From the NCBI GenBank assembly GCA_039190005.1, contig JBCCYM010000010.1:1-31544 (forward strand): a stretch of 31,544 nucleotides of DNA, written 5' to 3'. Numbering within the stretch: the first letter of the stretch is position 1; every line of letters starts with the position of its first letter. A program made the position numbers and the translations under genes. Source of the stretch: JBCCYM01 sp039190005. GTDB lineage: Bacteria > Pseudomonadota > Gammaproteobacteria > UBA12402. The notes beneath the pieces were generated by a model. The model was not told the DNA's origin. It was given only the letters and a program-made list of their open reading frames with translations, and did no database searches. Positions 15,643 to 23,940 of this stretch are shown one piece after another.

Positions 15643-16644
15643 ATGACAACTAAAACTAAACATCAGAAAATATTAATCATTTGCCCGCACCGTCTTGGTG
15701 ATATGGTAATTTGTACGCCCGCTATCAAGCAGCTTAAAGATCATTGTCCTGATTTAATTATTGATGCTGTAGCTTTCTCAAAACCGGCTATGCAAGTGTT
15801 AAACTATAACCCCGCGATCAATAATTTATTTTTGATTACCGATCACCCTTTAAAAGATATTTATGATCATTATGATGGTATTTATAATTTATATACTTCT
15901 AGTAAGTCTTCAGTTTATACCCAAGGCTTTGAAGTAAACGAGATGGATAGAGGGCGTTTCTACGCTTTTAGGTTGCATAGAGCTGATATGCTTGCTAAAT
16001 TCTTGGCGGAACATTTTCATTATAAACCGGAAGAGACTAAGCAATATTTTATCTACCCGCAAGCGCACCACATAAATTTAGTCAATGATTTATTAAAGTT
16101 AAACAAGGTTGACAGTGAAGAAACTATTTTAATTGGTTTGCATTTGGGTTCATCGCGAGTTCAATTTGTTTCACATAAATGGCATCAATGGGCCAATATC
16201 TATCTGAATAGCCTTATGAGTTTAGGTCTGAAAAGTTGGCCAATCAAAAAATATATAAAATTAGCTAAAAAAATAAAACGCGATTTCCCTAAGGTAAAAA
16301 TAATTCTAACAGGCACAGAAAATGAAAAATGTATGGGGGAATTTTTTACCAGAAAAGTACCAGATACCATAAATTTTATTGGAAAAACGGATGTTCAATC
16401 TTTATCGGTTTTAATGTCAAAATTGGATCTCTATATTACCAATGACACCGGTCCTTTACATGTTTCTTGCGCGACGCAAGTGCCAGTGATCGCTCTTTTT
16501 CGTGGACAGAATAAAACCTTTTACCCTATAAAAGCTGACCACCATATCGTGATCCAAAAAAATAAGCTTTATCAAATATCCGTCGCTGAGGTTTACTATC
16601 AAACACAGCAATTACTAAAAAATCAAGTGATATCTCGGCCGTAG
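15643..16644 (+). CDS. GT9-family glycosyltransferase (heptosyltransferase-like)
   Basis: This 333-residue protein belongs to the LPS heptosyltransferase family (GT-B fold, GT9). The N-terminal Rossmann half starts KILIICPHRLGDMVICTPAI, and the C-terminal donor-site half has ILTGTENE, INFIGKTDVQSLSVLMSKLD and the signature NDTGPLHVSCATQVPVIALF. Such cytosolic enzymes add sugars to LPS core or other glycans; donor and acceptor cannot be read from sequence. The frame is open upstream inside ychF, but the ATG at 15643, one base after the ychF stop, gives the family N terminus. Base composition is more AT-rich than in its neighbours, which is compatible with transfer. A second GT9 protein of the same length and motif layout is encoded at 19673-20674. 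Confidence 0.88.
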   Translation: MTTKTKHQKILIICPHRLGDMVICTPAIKQLKDHCPDLIIDAVAFSKPAMQVLNYNPAINNLFLITDHPLKDIYDHYDGIYNLYTSSKSSVYTQGFEVNEMDRGRFYAFRLHRADMLAKFLAEHFHYKPEETKQYFIYPQAHHINLVNDLLKLNKVDSEETILIGLHLGSSRVQFVSHKWHQWANIYLNSLMSLGLKSWPIKKYIKLAKKIKRDFPKVKIILTGTENEKCMGEFFTRKVPDTINFIGKTDVQSLSVLMSKLDLYITNDTGPLHVSCATQVPVIALFRGQNKTFYPIKADHHIVIQKNKLYQISVAEVYYQTQQLLKNQVISRP

Positions 16645-16730
16645 GCTGGGTAAACATTTTGACTTTACATATTTTTCATCATACCATGAGTTATTCTTTT
16701 GAAGTACGATGACCAATCTGGAGATAAATA

Positions 16731-17366
16731 ATGATTAATGTGTTATGTTATGGCGATTCCATAACTTGGGGTTATAATCCAGAGATAATGGGGCGTTTTG
16801 ACTATAAGGATCGCTGGACAGGTATTTTGCAACATACGCTCGGCGATCCCTACCGTATTATCGAATCCGGTTTGAATGGACGCACAACTGTATTTGAGGA
16901 TGTGTTTACGCCATACGGTAAATTCGGGGTCGGTGTGAACACCTTGCCAATGGTATTAGATACCCATGCACCTGTGGATTTGGTTGTGTTAATGCTGGGT
17001 ACAAATGATCTACAACCGCATCGAAGTGCTGACGCTAAAATGGCGGCGCGTGGTTGTAGAAAATGTATTGAAGAAATTATAAAAAGCATGGCGGGTAAAG
17101 AACAGAAAGCGCCTCGCATATTGCTGATGGCGCCACCGGTACTTAAACAACCGAGAGGCATGATGTCAGCTATTTTTAGCCATGATGTTGCTGAGAGTCA
17201 ACAGTTTGCCGCTTATTATCAATTATTGGCACAGGTGCATGGTATTGAATTTTTAGACACCAGTCAGTATGTTGAAAGCAGTGATGTCGATGGTGTTCAT
17301 CTTGATAAACAAGGTAATTACGCTTTGGGCTTAGCTGTTGCTGATAAAATTAAATCACTTTTTTAA
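16731..17366 (+). CDS. SGNH-family esterase/acyltransferase
   Basis: This 211-residue hydrolase of the SGNH/GDSL superfamily has all four blocks: the nucleophile Ser10 in YGDSITWG, Gly50 in GLNGRTT, Asn92 in MLGTNDL, and Asp187-x-x-His190 in DVDGVHLD. The pattern RWTGIL, then SGLNGRT and LGTNDLQ, resembles the arylesterase/acyltransferase subfamily typified by the Mycobacterium smegmatis enzyme. No signal peptide is visible, so it is probably cytoplasmic. The ATG at 16731 has TGGAGATAA just upstream. It ends five bases before ibaG, in the place where Mla lipid-transport genes precede ibaG in E. coli, so it may act on envelope acyl groups. That role is only an inference; the substrate is unknown. 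Confidence 0.85.
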   Translation: MINVLCYGDSITWGYNPEIMGRFDYKDRWTGILQHTLGDPYRIIESGLNGRTTVFEDVFTPYGKFGVGVNTLPMVLDTHAPVDLVVLMLGTNDLQPHRSADAKMAARGCRKCIEEIIKSMAGKEQKAPRILLMAPPVLKQPRGMMSAIFSHDVAESQQFAAYYQLLAQVHGIEFLDTSQYVESSDVDGVHLDKQGNYALGLAVADKIKSLF

Positions 17367-17371
17367 ACGAT

Positions 17372-17623
17372 ATGAATACTGAAACAATTGAACAACTGAT
17401 CGCGCGACATTTTCCTGAAGCTGAATGCCATGTTGAGGGCGATGGCTATCATTTTATGGCGACAATCGTTAGTGATCGTTTTGCCGGTCAGTCTATGATT
17501 AAAAGACAACAAGCTGTCTATGCTTGTTTTAAAGATGAGATTGCCGCGGGTGATATTCACGCCTTGTCATTAAAGGTATTGACGCCGGAAGAACGCGGCC
17601 AACAAAAAAATAAACCTCGCTAG
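17372..17623 (+). CDS. ibaG: BolA-family protein IbaG
   Basis: This 83-residue BolA-like protein matches the IbaG/YrbA branch, which partners with monothiol glutaredoxins in iron-sulfur trafficking and is linked to acid stress. It begins MNTETIEQLIARHFPEAECHV and includes HFMATIVSDRFAGQSMIKRQQAVYACF with the conserved BolA-type His in the GDGYHF segment, then IHALSLKVLTPEE at the end. Its position directly before murA, with one base between them, is the same as in E. coli and supports orthology. Five bases separate it from the SGNH hydrolase gene upstream. Confidence 0.94.
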   Translation: MNTETIEQLIARHFPEAECHVEGDGYHFMATIVSDRFAGQSMIKRQQAVYACFKDEIAAGDIHALSLKVLTPEERGQQKNKPR

Positions 17624-17624
17624 T

Positions 17625-18881
17625 ATGCAAAAGCTTTATATCAAGGGCGGCAAATCGCTAAAGGGTGAATTGCAAGTTTCCGGCGCTAAAAATGCTGTCC
17701 TGCCGATTATTGCCGCGGCGTTACTGACTGACCAACCACTAACGATTACCAATGTGCCATTGCTGCGTGATGTAAAAACAATGTTGACATTACTGCAAGA
17801 TATGGGGGTTCATTTTGATATCACTGAACAGGGTGTGCTGAATCTCAATGCCAGTGGCACGCGTAATTTTTTTGCTGATTATGACTTAGTGCGCACAATG
17901 CGGGCGTCTATTTTGGTATTAGGACCTTTGTTAGCGAAATTTGGTCAAGCCAAAATATCCTTGCCCGGCGGTTGCGCGATTGGCGCACGACCGGTTGATA
18001 TTCATTTGCGGGGATTGGAAGCGATGGGCGCGACTATCAAGCTGAAACAAGGCTATATTAACGCGCAAGCCAAAAAAGGTTTGCGCGGCGCCGATATCCA
18101 TTTGCCAAAAATTTCTGTGACGGGTACGGAGAATTTGCTGATGGCGGCAAGTTTGGCGCGTGGTCGCACGGTGTTATATAATGCCGCGCGTGAACCGGAA
18201 ATTGTTGATTTGGCGACATTTCTCAATCAGCTTGGCGCCAATATACAAGGTGCTGGTAGTGATGTCATTACCATTGATGGGGTAACACAATTATCGGGCG
18301 GGCGCTATCAGGTCATGCCGGATCGTATTGAGGCCGGGACATTGCTGGCGGCAGCGATGATGACTCAGGGTGACATTACATTAAAGCATGTCAAGCCTGA
18401 AGATATGACCACGGTGCTGAACACATTTGAACATGCCGGTGCTGATATTGATTATGGCGATGATTGGATTGCCTTGCGGATGGCTAAACGTCCACAAGCG
18501 GTTGATGTCACCACGGCAGCTTATCCGGGTTTTCCCACCGATATGCAAGCACAGATGATGGCAATCAATAGCATCGCCAAAGGCAATAGCCATATCAAAG
18601 AAATGATTTTTGAGAATCGCTTTATGCATGTACAAGAATTGCGGCGTATGGGGGCGGATATTGAATTGGATGGCCATGCGGCGTATTGTCGCGGTGTTAA
18701 AAAGTTAATCGGCGCTAAGGTGATGGCAACCGATTTAAGAGCTTCTGCGGCCTTAGTGTTAGCTGGTTTAGCCGCTGAGGGTGAAACCGTGATTGATCGC
18801 GTCTATCATATCGATCGTGGGTATGTGACAATTGAAAAAAAATTGTCTACACTGGGTGCCATTATTGAACGTATAAATTAA
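17625..18881 (+). CDS. murA: UDP-N-acetylglucosamine 1-carboxyvinyltransferase
   Basis: MurA catalyses the first committed step of peptidoglycan synthesis, transferring enolpyruvate from PEP to UDP-GlcNAc in the cytoplasm; it is the fosfomycin target. The 418 residues have the expected EPSP-synthase-like fold. Lys22 lies in VSGAKNAVLP, the catalytic and fosfomycin-reactive Cys117 in LPGGCAIGARPVDIH, and TGTENLLMAA, PDRIEAGTLLAAA and FPTDMQAQMMA are all present. Cys is retained, not the Asp of intrinsically resistant forms. The gene starts one base after ibaG and stops four bases before nif3, so translation of the run is tightly coupled. Confidence 0.98.
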   Translation: MQKLYIKGGKSLKGELQVSGAKNAVLPIIAAALLTDQPLTITNVPLLRDVKTMLTLLQDMGVHFDITEQGVLNLNASGTRNFFADYDLVRTMRASILVLGPLLAKFGQAKISLPGGCAIGARPVDIHLRGLEAMGATIKLKQGYINAQAKKGLRGADIHLPKISVTGTENLLMAASLARGRTVLYNAAREPEIVDLATFLNQLGANIQGAGSDVITIDGVTQLSGGRYQVMPDRIEAGTLLAAAMMTQGDITLKHVKPEDMTTVLNTFEHAGADIDYGDDWIALRMAKRPQAVDVTTAAYPGFPTDMQAQMMAINSIAKGNSHIKEMIFENRFMHVQELRRMGADIELDGHAAYCRGVKKLIGAKVMATDLRASAALVLAGLAAEGETVIDRVYHIDRGYVTIEKKLSTLGAIIERIN

Positions 18882-18885
18882 TCTT

Positions 18886-19644
18886 ATGGTTGAACAAAAA
18901 CAATTATCGGCTTATTTACATGACTTGCTACAAGTAGATATGTTTAGTGATTTTTGCCCCAACGGCTTACAGGTGCAGGGTAAAAATGGTATTGATAAAA
19001 TAATAACCGGTGTCACCGCTTGTCGCGCGTTGTTGGAAGTCGCCGTACAAAAAAAAGCGGACGCTGTCTTAGTCCATCACGGTTATTTTTGGAAGAATGA
19101 CGAACCGACCATTACCGGCATTCAATACCATCGTTTGCGCTTGTTATTGCAACACGATATCAATTTATTTGCTTATCATCTGCCGCTGGACGCCCATGCC
19201 ACTTATGGTAACAATGTTGCCTTAGCTAAGCTGCTCAATATTGCTATACAGGATGATATGAATTTACCTTATGGCACCGGCGTTGGATTAATCGGCAAAT
19301 TGCCGACACCGGTACACGCGATTGATTTCGCGCGAGTCATCGCGCGAAAATTAGGGCGTGAACCGTTGGTAGTTAGCCCTAATCAACAAAAAATATCGCG
19401 GATTGCCTGGTGTACCGGTGGCGCTCAGAGTGAGATTATTCGTGCTGCTGAGTGTGGCGTCGATGCGTATCTTACCGGTGAATGTTCAGAGCAAACATTT
19501 CATTTGGCGCGTGAGCTGGGCGTGCATTTTTTTGCCGCCGGTCATCACGCCACTGAACGTTACGGGGTGCAGTGCTTAGGTGAACATCTGGCGGATAAAT
19601 TCGATATCGATTGTGAGTTTATCGATATTGATAACCCTATGTAG
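18886..19644 (+). CDS. NIF3-family dinuclear metal protein (YbgI type)
   Basis: The 252-residue protein of the NIF3/YbgI family (annotated in many genomes as GTP cyclohydrolase 1 type 2 homologue) retains the complete dimetal site: His64 and His65 in VLVHHGYFW, His98 and Asp102 in AYHLPLDAHATYGNN, and His220 with Glu224 in AAGHHATERYG. In E. coli YbgI the equivalent residues coordinate two metal ions. The biochemical role of the family is still uncertain; linkage to cofactor salvage and DNA metabolism has been proposed. It begins four bases after murA and closes the plus-strand run, with GT9 gene 19673-20674 converging on it. Confidence 0.92.
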   Translation: MVEQKQLSAYLHDLLQVDMFSDFCPNGLQVQGKNGIDKIITGVTACRALLEVAVQKKADAVLVHHGYFWKNDEPTITGIQYHRLRLLLQHDINLFAYHLPLDAHATYGNNVALAKLLNIAIQDDMNLPYGTGVGLIGKLPTPVHAIDFARVIARKLGREPLVVSPNQQKISRIAWCTGGAQSEIIRAAECGVDAYLTGECSEQTFHLARELGVHFFAAGHHATERYGVQCLGEHLADKFDIDCEFIDIDNPM

Positions 19645-19672
19645 AAATGATTAAAATTTAGGGGTTTTAGGT

Positions 19673-20674
19673 TTAATGCTGTTGACCTTGCAGCATTGTC
19701 AGTGTGACCTGTAGTACCTCATCCGGGCTGATATGCGACATGCCGTCCTTATTGAAAATGATTTTGTGACGTTCGGACGAGTAAGGATAAGGCCCATACC
19801 GTTTGAAATTCATTTTGCTAAAAAGACTTACAATAGGCGTATTGCTGGCACTAGCGACATGCAGGCTGCCCGTATCATGTGTAATAAAAATATCTAAGCT
19901 GTCAATTAGAGCAGCTAAGGATGGAATAGATGTCTTGCCCACACAATTGATAACGTCTGGAAATTTATTTGTAAATTGGTTGGCGAGATACTGTTCTTGT
20001 TTTGTGCCTGTCAGTATAAATTTTGTGTTAGGTCGTTTTTCTTTGAATTGCTCACAAAAATTAACGTAATGATCCAGGTCCCATAATTTTTTCGCGCGCT
20101 TTTTAGTTCTTTTTTTATATTTTTTTGAGCTAAAGAAAAATTTAAATGGTGAACCATATCTTACTGTCGCACCATTGCCAAGCTGTATGCCAACCAGTAT
20201 TGAATCGCCTTTATCTTTTAGATAAGGTTCTATCGCGTCAAAATCAAACGTAATGAAATAGTGACGATCCGCTTCAGAAATCGTGTGATTTAAGAATTTC
20301 GCGGTTAACTTGAGTAAGGAATCGGCGGAATGCTCTTCGTGATGACCTTCTTCTATAAGGTATGAGATATTATTTTTTATTAAAAAAGCTTTATCAATAA
20401 TACCGGCTTTTTCGAAAATTAAATCATAATTTTTGGCGAGTCTTTTTATAGTGTATTTTAGACCTTTATGAAACGTATGATTGATATCAGGATTTTTTTC
20501 CCACGCCTGCAGCGCGAAAGGTTTTCTTGAAACAACGTCAATAATGCTATTCGGATAATATTTTCGTAACAAATGGACTGAGGGGGTCAAAAAAACATTA
20601 TGTCCTACATGAGAGCTGCTGACTATTAGTATTTTTTTTATGGGAGGTGGTCTTAGATGATTTACAGGTTTCAT
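19673..20674 (-). CDS. Second GT9-family glycosyltransferase
   Basis: This 333-residue heptosyltransferase-like protein has KKILIVSSSHVGHNVFLTPS at the N terminus and the GT9 C-terminal signature: FILTGTKQEQYL, INCVGKTSIPSLAALIDSLD, then THDTGSLHVASASNTPIVSLF. A Lys/Arg-rich insert (SSKKYKKRTKKRAKKL) lies in the centre. The same motifs occur at matching positions in the protein at 15643-16644, so they are probably diverged paralogues. In place of the usual Gly-Asp in the first motif (RLGDMVI in the first copy) it reads HVGHNVF, a substitution near the expected acceptor-side catalytic region. It lies about 80 bases downstream of ispB on the same strand and may be co-transcribed with it. The sugar and acceptor are unknown. 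Confidence 0.85.
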   Translation of the reverse strand: MKPVNHLRPPPIKKILIVSSSHVGHNVFLTPSVHLLRKYYPNSIIDVVSRKPFALQAWEKNPDINHTFHKGLKYTIKRLAKNYDLIFEKAGIIDKAFLIKNNISYLIEEGHHEEHSADSLLKLTAKFLNHTISEADRHYFITFDFDAIEPYLKDKGDSILVGIQLGNGATVRYGSPFKFFFSSKKYKKRTKKRAKKLWDLDHYVNFCEQFKEKRPNTKFILTGTKQEQYLANQFTNKFPDVINCVGKTSIPSLAALIDSLDIFITHDTGSLHVASASNTPIVSLFSKMNFKRYGPYPYSSERHKIIFNKDGMSHISPDEVLQVTLTMLQGQQH

Positions 20675-20754
20675 ACTAAAACAATCCCTGTCATTTGCTG
20701 TCGAGTGGTTAAAATTTTAATGTATGAGATATAAAGTATCATAAAAGCATAATT

Positions 20755-21723
20755 TTAACTCTGACGTTCAATGGCAAAGTTTGCGATAACGGCTAAGGCG
20801 TCACGAGCAGTGGATTGTGGCAATGCTTCCAGCCCTTTTGTGGCTTGTTCTATAAAGTTAAGCGCGTAATTGCGAGTATAGTCTATCGCGCCTGTTTCAA
20901 TCATCGCTGTTTTTATGGTGTCGAGATCGGTCTTCTGACTGTTAAGCAATGCTTGGCAAACAATCGCTTTTTGCTTGTTATTGCCGTGTTGCATGACATA
21001 AATCAATGGCAGTGTGGGTTTGCCTTCCACTAAATCATCGCCAATATTTTTACCGATTTCCTCTGAGTTGCCAGTGTAATCAAGCACATCGTCAATTAAT
21101 TGAAAAGCAGTGCCCACATTGCGCCCATAAGTGGCTAAGGCTGTTTTGATGTCATCGCCAGTGTCGCACAAAATCGCGCCGATTTCGGTGGCAATTTCAA
21201 AAAGCTTGCCGGTTTTGTTATGGATAATCTTAAGATAAGTGTCTTCGTCTGTTTTAGGATTGTGGCAATGATTGAGTTGTAATAATTCACCTTCCACAAT
21301 CACACCGGTAGCGGCTGCCAATCGTTGTGTGACTTCATCGTTATCAAGTCCGGCAATCATTTGAAAAGAGCGCGCGTGCAGCAGATCACCGACCAGCACA
21401 CTGGCTTGATTTCCCCATAAAGCGTTGGCCGTTTGTTTGCCGCGACGTAAATCTGATTGATCAATAACATCATCATGTAATAAGGTAGCGGTATGTAGTA
21501 ATTCGATAATAGCCGCTAATACGATATGTTTATCGCCAGTGTAACCACAAGCTTTGGCGCTGAGCAGCAGTAATATCGGGCGAATACGTTTGCCACCACT
21601 ATACACAATGTACTCGGCAATCTCTTCAGCCATTGACACGGATGAATAAAGATGTTGATGGATTAGGGCATCAACTTGTTTTAACTCATCGGCAACAAGC
21701 GTTTGGATATCTTCAAAGGTCAT
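20755..21723 (-). CDS. ispB: Polyprenyl (octaprenyl-type) diphosphate synthase
   Basis: This trans-prenyltransferase extends farnesyl diphosphate with isopentenyl diphosphate to make the ubiquinone/menaquinone side chain. The first Asp-rich motif LLHDDVIDQSDLRRG, the second QLIDDVLDYTGN, GGKRIRPILL, and VGDLLHARSFQM are all present. The frame opens at TTG 21747 with an ATG at 21735, but the ATG at 21723 (MTFEDIQTLVADEL) gives an N terminus of the same length as E. coli IspB (40 residues to YIV before GGKR), so I prefer it; none of these starts has a clear Shine-Dalgarno sequence. It is divergent from rplU, the conserved gammaproteobacterial arrangement. Chain length cannot be read with certainty. 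Confidence 0.93.
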   Translation of the reverse strand: MTFEDIQTLVADELKQVDALIHQHLYSSVSMAEEIAEYIVYSGGKRIRPILLLLSAKACGYTGDKHIVLAAIIELLHTATLLHDDVIDQSDLRRGKQTANALWGNQASVLVGDLLHARSFQMIAGLDNDEVTQRLAAATGVIVEGELLQLNHCHNPKTDEDTYLKIIHNKTGKLFEIATEIGAILCDTGDDIKTALATYGRNVGTAFQLIDDVLDYTGNSEEIGKNIGDDLVEGKPTLPLIYVMQHGNNKQKAIVCQALLNSQKTDLDTIKTAMIETGAIDYTRNYALNFIEQATKGLEALPQSTARDALAVIANFAIERQS

Positions 21724-21838
21724 ATCGTTTTTCATCAGGTTAATCAATATGTATTATGGTAATATTGATTTTATTTTAATTCAAGCGTTTATACCCATTG
21801 TTGTTCAAGATACGAATTTGCCTACCCGTTTTGTCACC

Positions 21839-21877
21839 GCCCTTCGACAGGCTCAGGCCCCACTGTGGTTTTTAGGG
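21839..21877. repeat. Half copy of family A repeat
   Basis: GCCCTTCGACAGGCTCAGG is followed by CCCCACTGTGGTTTTTAGGG. Only the core and right arm of the family A palindrome are present. It lies in the ispB/rplU divergent spacer, just upstream of the rplU promoter. Confidence 0.7.
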
Positions 21878-21897
21878 TAATTATAAGCAATCAATAC

Positions 21898-21926
21898 TTG
21901 CAATCGGCAATCGGATAGCGTAAAAT
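21898..21926 (+). promoter_or_regulatory. Promoter of rplU-rpmA
   Basis: TTGCAA (21898-21903), exactly 17 bases, then TAAAAT (21921-21926). It gives a leader of about 27 bases before rplU. Confidence 0.7.
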
Positions 21927-21959
21927 CGCTCTCCAAGTTTAAATTTTAGAGAAAATATT

Positions 21960-22271
21960 ATGTACGCAGTGATTGAAACAGGTGGTAAGCAACAACGGGT
22001 GACCGTTGGCCAATGCTTGAAAATTGAAAAGCTTGATGTCGAAGCTGGCGCGGCTGTTGATTTTGATAAAGTATTATTGGTTGGTGAAGGCGAGAACATC
22101 AAATTAGGTCAGCCTTATGTTGCCAACGGTAAAGTCAGCGCTAAAGTATTAGCGCATGGTCGTGGTAAGAAAATCAATATTGTTAAATTTAAACGGCGTA
22201 AACATCACTTGAAACGTCAGGGGCATCGTCAAGATTTTACCCAAGTTGAAATTACCGATATCAAATCATAA
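21960..22271 (+). CDS. rplU: 50S ribosomal protein L21
   Basis: L21 binds 23S rRNA in the large ribosomal subunit. The 103-residue protein begins MYAVIETGGKQQRVTVGQCL and contains KVLLVGEGENIKLGQPYV, VSAKVLAHGRGKKINIVKFKRRKHH and RQGHRQDFTQVEI, as expected for the family. It is the first gene of the conserved rplU-rpmA-obgE group and is preceded by a strong promoter. Confidence 0.98.
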   Translation: MYAVIETGGKQQRVTVGQCLKIEKLDVEAGAAVDFDKVLLVGEGENIKLGQPYVANGKVSAKVLAHGRGKKINIVKFKRRKHHLKRQGHRQDFTQVEITDIKS

Positions 22272-22308
22272 GCAAAGACATTGCTGTTAATTAGCGGGAG
22301 AAATTAGT

Positions 22309-22572
22309 ATGGCACATAAGAAAGCAGGTGGTAGTACTCGTAACGGTCGCGATTCGGAGTCGAAGCGATTAGGTGTGAAGCGTTTTGGCGGTGAAGTCGT
22401 GCGTGCCGGTAACATTATTATACGTCAACGTGGTACAAAAGTGCATCCGGGCGAAAATGTTGGTTTAGGTAAAGATTTTACCTTGTTCGCGAAAGCCGAT
22501 GGTCGTGTTTTTTTCCATAAACGTGGTCCTAAAAATCGCCAGCATGTTTCTATTCAGCCTATTGAGGCGTAG
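22309..22572 (+). CDS. rpmA: 50S ribosomal protein L27
   Basis: L27 reaches toward the peptidyl transferase centre through its N terminus. The 87 residues begin MAHKKAGGSTRNGRDSESKR, followed by LGVKRFGGEVVRAGNIIIRQ, typical of the gammaproteobacterial form with no N-terminal propeptide (the cleaved extension known in Firmicutes is absent). GGGAGAAATT precedes the ATG. It is 37 bases downstream of rplU. A mirror-pair repeat separates it from obgE. Confidence 0.98.
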   Translation: MAHKKAGGSTRNGRDSESKRLGVKRFGGEVVRAGNIIIRQRGTKVHPGENVGLGKDFTLFAKADGRVFFHKRGPKNRQHVSIQPIEA

Positions 22573-22684
22573 TAGTTCGTTTTTGACTATCACCAATAGA
22601 TGTTGATAGTTTAGCGCCTTAGTACATCTCTATTTTTATCCATTTCAGTATGTAATTCAGTGCAAGTTTTCTTATTGCGTGTCA

Positions 22685-22790
22685 TTTCTCCTCCGTCATT
22701 CCCGCGAAGGCGGGAATCCAGGAGAAAAATGTTTATGCCTGTAGCTTTTTCTCTGGATTCCCGCCTTCGCGGGAATGACGGAGGAGAAAA
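22685..22790. repeat. MITE-like mirror pair of family B palindromes, copy 1
   Basis: The left arm (22685-22729) contains CCGTCATTCCCGCGAAGG and CGGGAATCCAGGAGAAAAA. The right arm (22746-22790) is its reverse complement over about 40 bp except for one bulged G. Each arm is itself a hairpin. The 16-base centre is AT-rich. The 363-bp rpmA-obgE spacer (22573-22935) holds little else; a weak 7-bp hairpin (ACTATCA/TGATAGT) just after rpmA has no U-tract. Confidence 0.85.
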
Positions 22791-22935
22791 TGGGAATGAC
22801 AAGGAAAGAGCAGAGATGATGGGAAAAGTAGTGTGAATTATTGAAATGTTACGATAATATTGAAAATAGGCATGGCACTGTGAGCATTTAAAATGCGAAA
22901 CTCATATTAGAATTAGAATAAGCGACAATACAATC

Positions 22936-23940
22936 ATGAAATTTATTGATGAAGCAACAATACAGGTTGAAGCCGGCAATGGTGGCCATGGTTGCATGAG
23001 TTTCAGGCGGGAAAAATTTATTCCATTTGGTGGTCCGGATGGTGGTGATGGTGGTGACGGTGGCAGTGTCTATCTGCTTGGTGATAAAAAACACAACACA
23101 CTGATTGAATTTCGCTATAAACGTTTATGGAAAGCCGAACGCGGTGGCGATGGACAGGGCAAACAACGCAGTGGTAAAAAAGGTCAAGATTTATATGTCC
23201 ATGTGCCTTTAGGTACAGTGGTCCATGATCAAGACACCGAAGAAGTGTTGGGTGACATTACTGCCGACCAGCAAAAGCTTAAAGTCGCTCAAGGCGGTTA
23301 TCATGGGCTTGGTAATACCCGTTTTAAAAGCAGTGTCAATAGAGCGCCACGACAAACCACCAAAGGAGGTATTGGCGAGACACGTCATCTACGTCTGGAA
23401 CTTAAACTGCTCGCGGATGTTGGTTTATTGGGATTGCCCAATGCCGGAAAATCAACACTCATCAGCGCGATTTCTGCCGCCAAGCCTAAAGTGGCTGATT
23501 ATCCTTTTACCACATTACAACCCAAACTCGGTGTGGTCGCAAGTGAGCATGATCGCGGTTTTGTGATCGCCGATATCCCTGGATTGATTGCCGGCGCGTC
23601 ACAAGGCGCTGGTTTAGGCATTCAATTTCTCAAACATCTGGCACGAACCAGATTATTATTACATGTCGTTGATATCGCGCCTATTGATGGCAGTGATCCA
23701 TTGCAAGCCATTGAGACAATTGCGACAGAATTACAGAATTTTGATAGCGAACTGGCAAAGAAACCACGCTGGTTGGTATTTAATAAAATTGACTTGCTCG
23801 ATGAAAGCGAGTATAAAAAACGTTGTCAACAAATTGTTTCCCGGCTCAATTGGCAAGCGCCAGTGGCAATGATCTCCGCGGTAAATCGTCGCGGTTTGGA
23901 AAAATTAGTGCGGGATATAGGAGCCGCGCTTGATGCATAA
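22936..23940 (+). CDS. obgE: Obg-family GTPase (ribosome assembly)
   Basis: ObgE is an essential GTPase acting in late 50S assembly and stress/replication control. The 334 residues have the Gly-rich Obg fold (1-158: VEAGNGGHGCMSFRREK, PFGGPDGGDGGDGGSVYLLG) and the GTPase domain with G1 GLPNAGKST at 166-174, switch YPFTTLQPKLGVV, G3 ADIPGLIAGASQGAGLG, G4 FNKID and G5 SAV. The acidic C-terminal extension of E. coli ObgE (390 residues) is absent. The gene belongs to the rplU-rpmA-obgE cluster, although a repeat element has widened the spacer to 363 bp and may uncouple expression. Its 3' end overlaps the next gene by 8 bases. Confidence 0.98.
   Translation: MKFIDEATIQVEAGNGGHGCMSFRREKFIPFGGPDGGDGGDGGSVYLLGDKKHNTLIEFRYKRLWKAERGGDGQGKQRSGKKGQDLYVHVPLGTVVHDQDTEEVLGDITADQQKLKVAQGGYHGLGNTRFKSSVNRAPRQTTKGGIGETRHLRLELKLLADVGLLGLPNAGKSTLISAISAAKPKVADYPFTTLQPKLGVVASEHDRGFVIADIPGLIAGASQGAGLGIQFLKHLARTRLLLHVVDIAPIDGSDPLQAIETIATELQNFDSELAKKPRWLVFNKIDLLDESEYKKRCQQIVSRLNWQAPVAMISAVNRRGLEKLVRDIGAALDA

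Noticed and set aside
22584..22613. Possible terminator after rpmA
   Set aside because: The 7-bp ACTATCA/TGATAGT stem has a 10-base loop and no U-tract, so it is too weak to call.
22611..22802. 63-codon minus-strand ORF across the MITE-like repeat
   Set aside because: Its protein is a translation of the palindromic repeat (Pro-Arg-Arg-Arg-Glu-Ser and Asp-Ser-Arg-Leu-Arg-Gly-Asn segments), a familiar artefact of such repeats.
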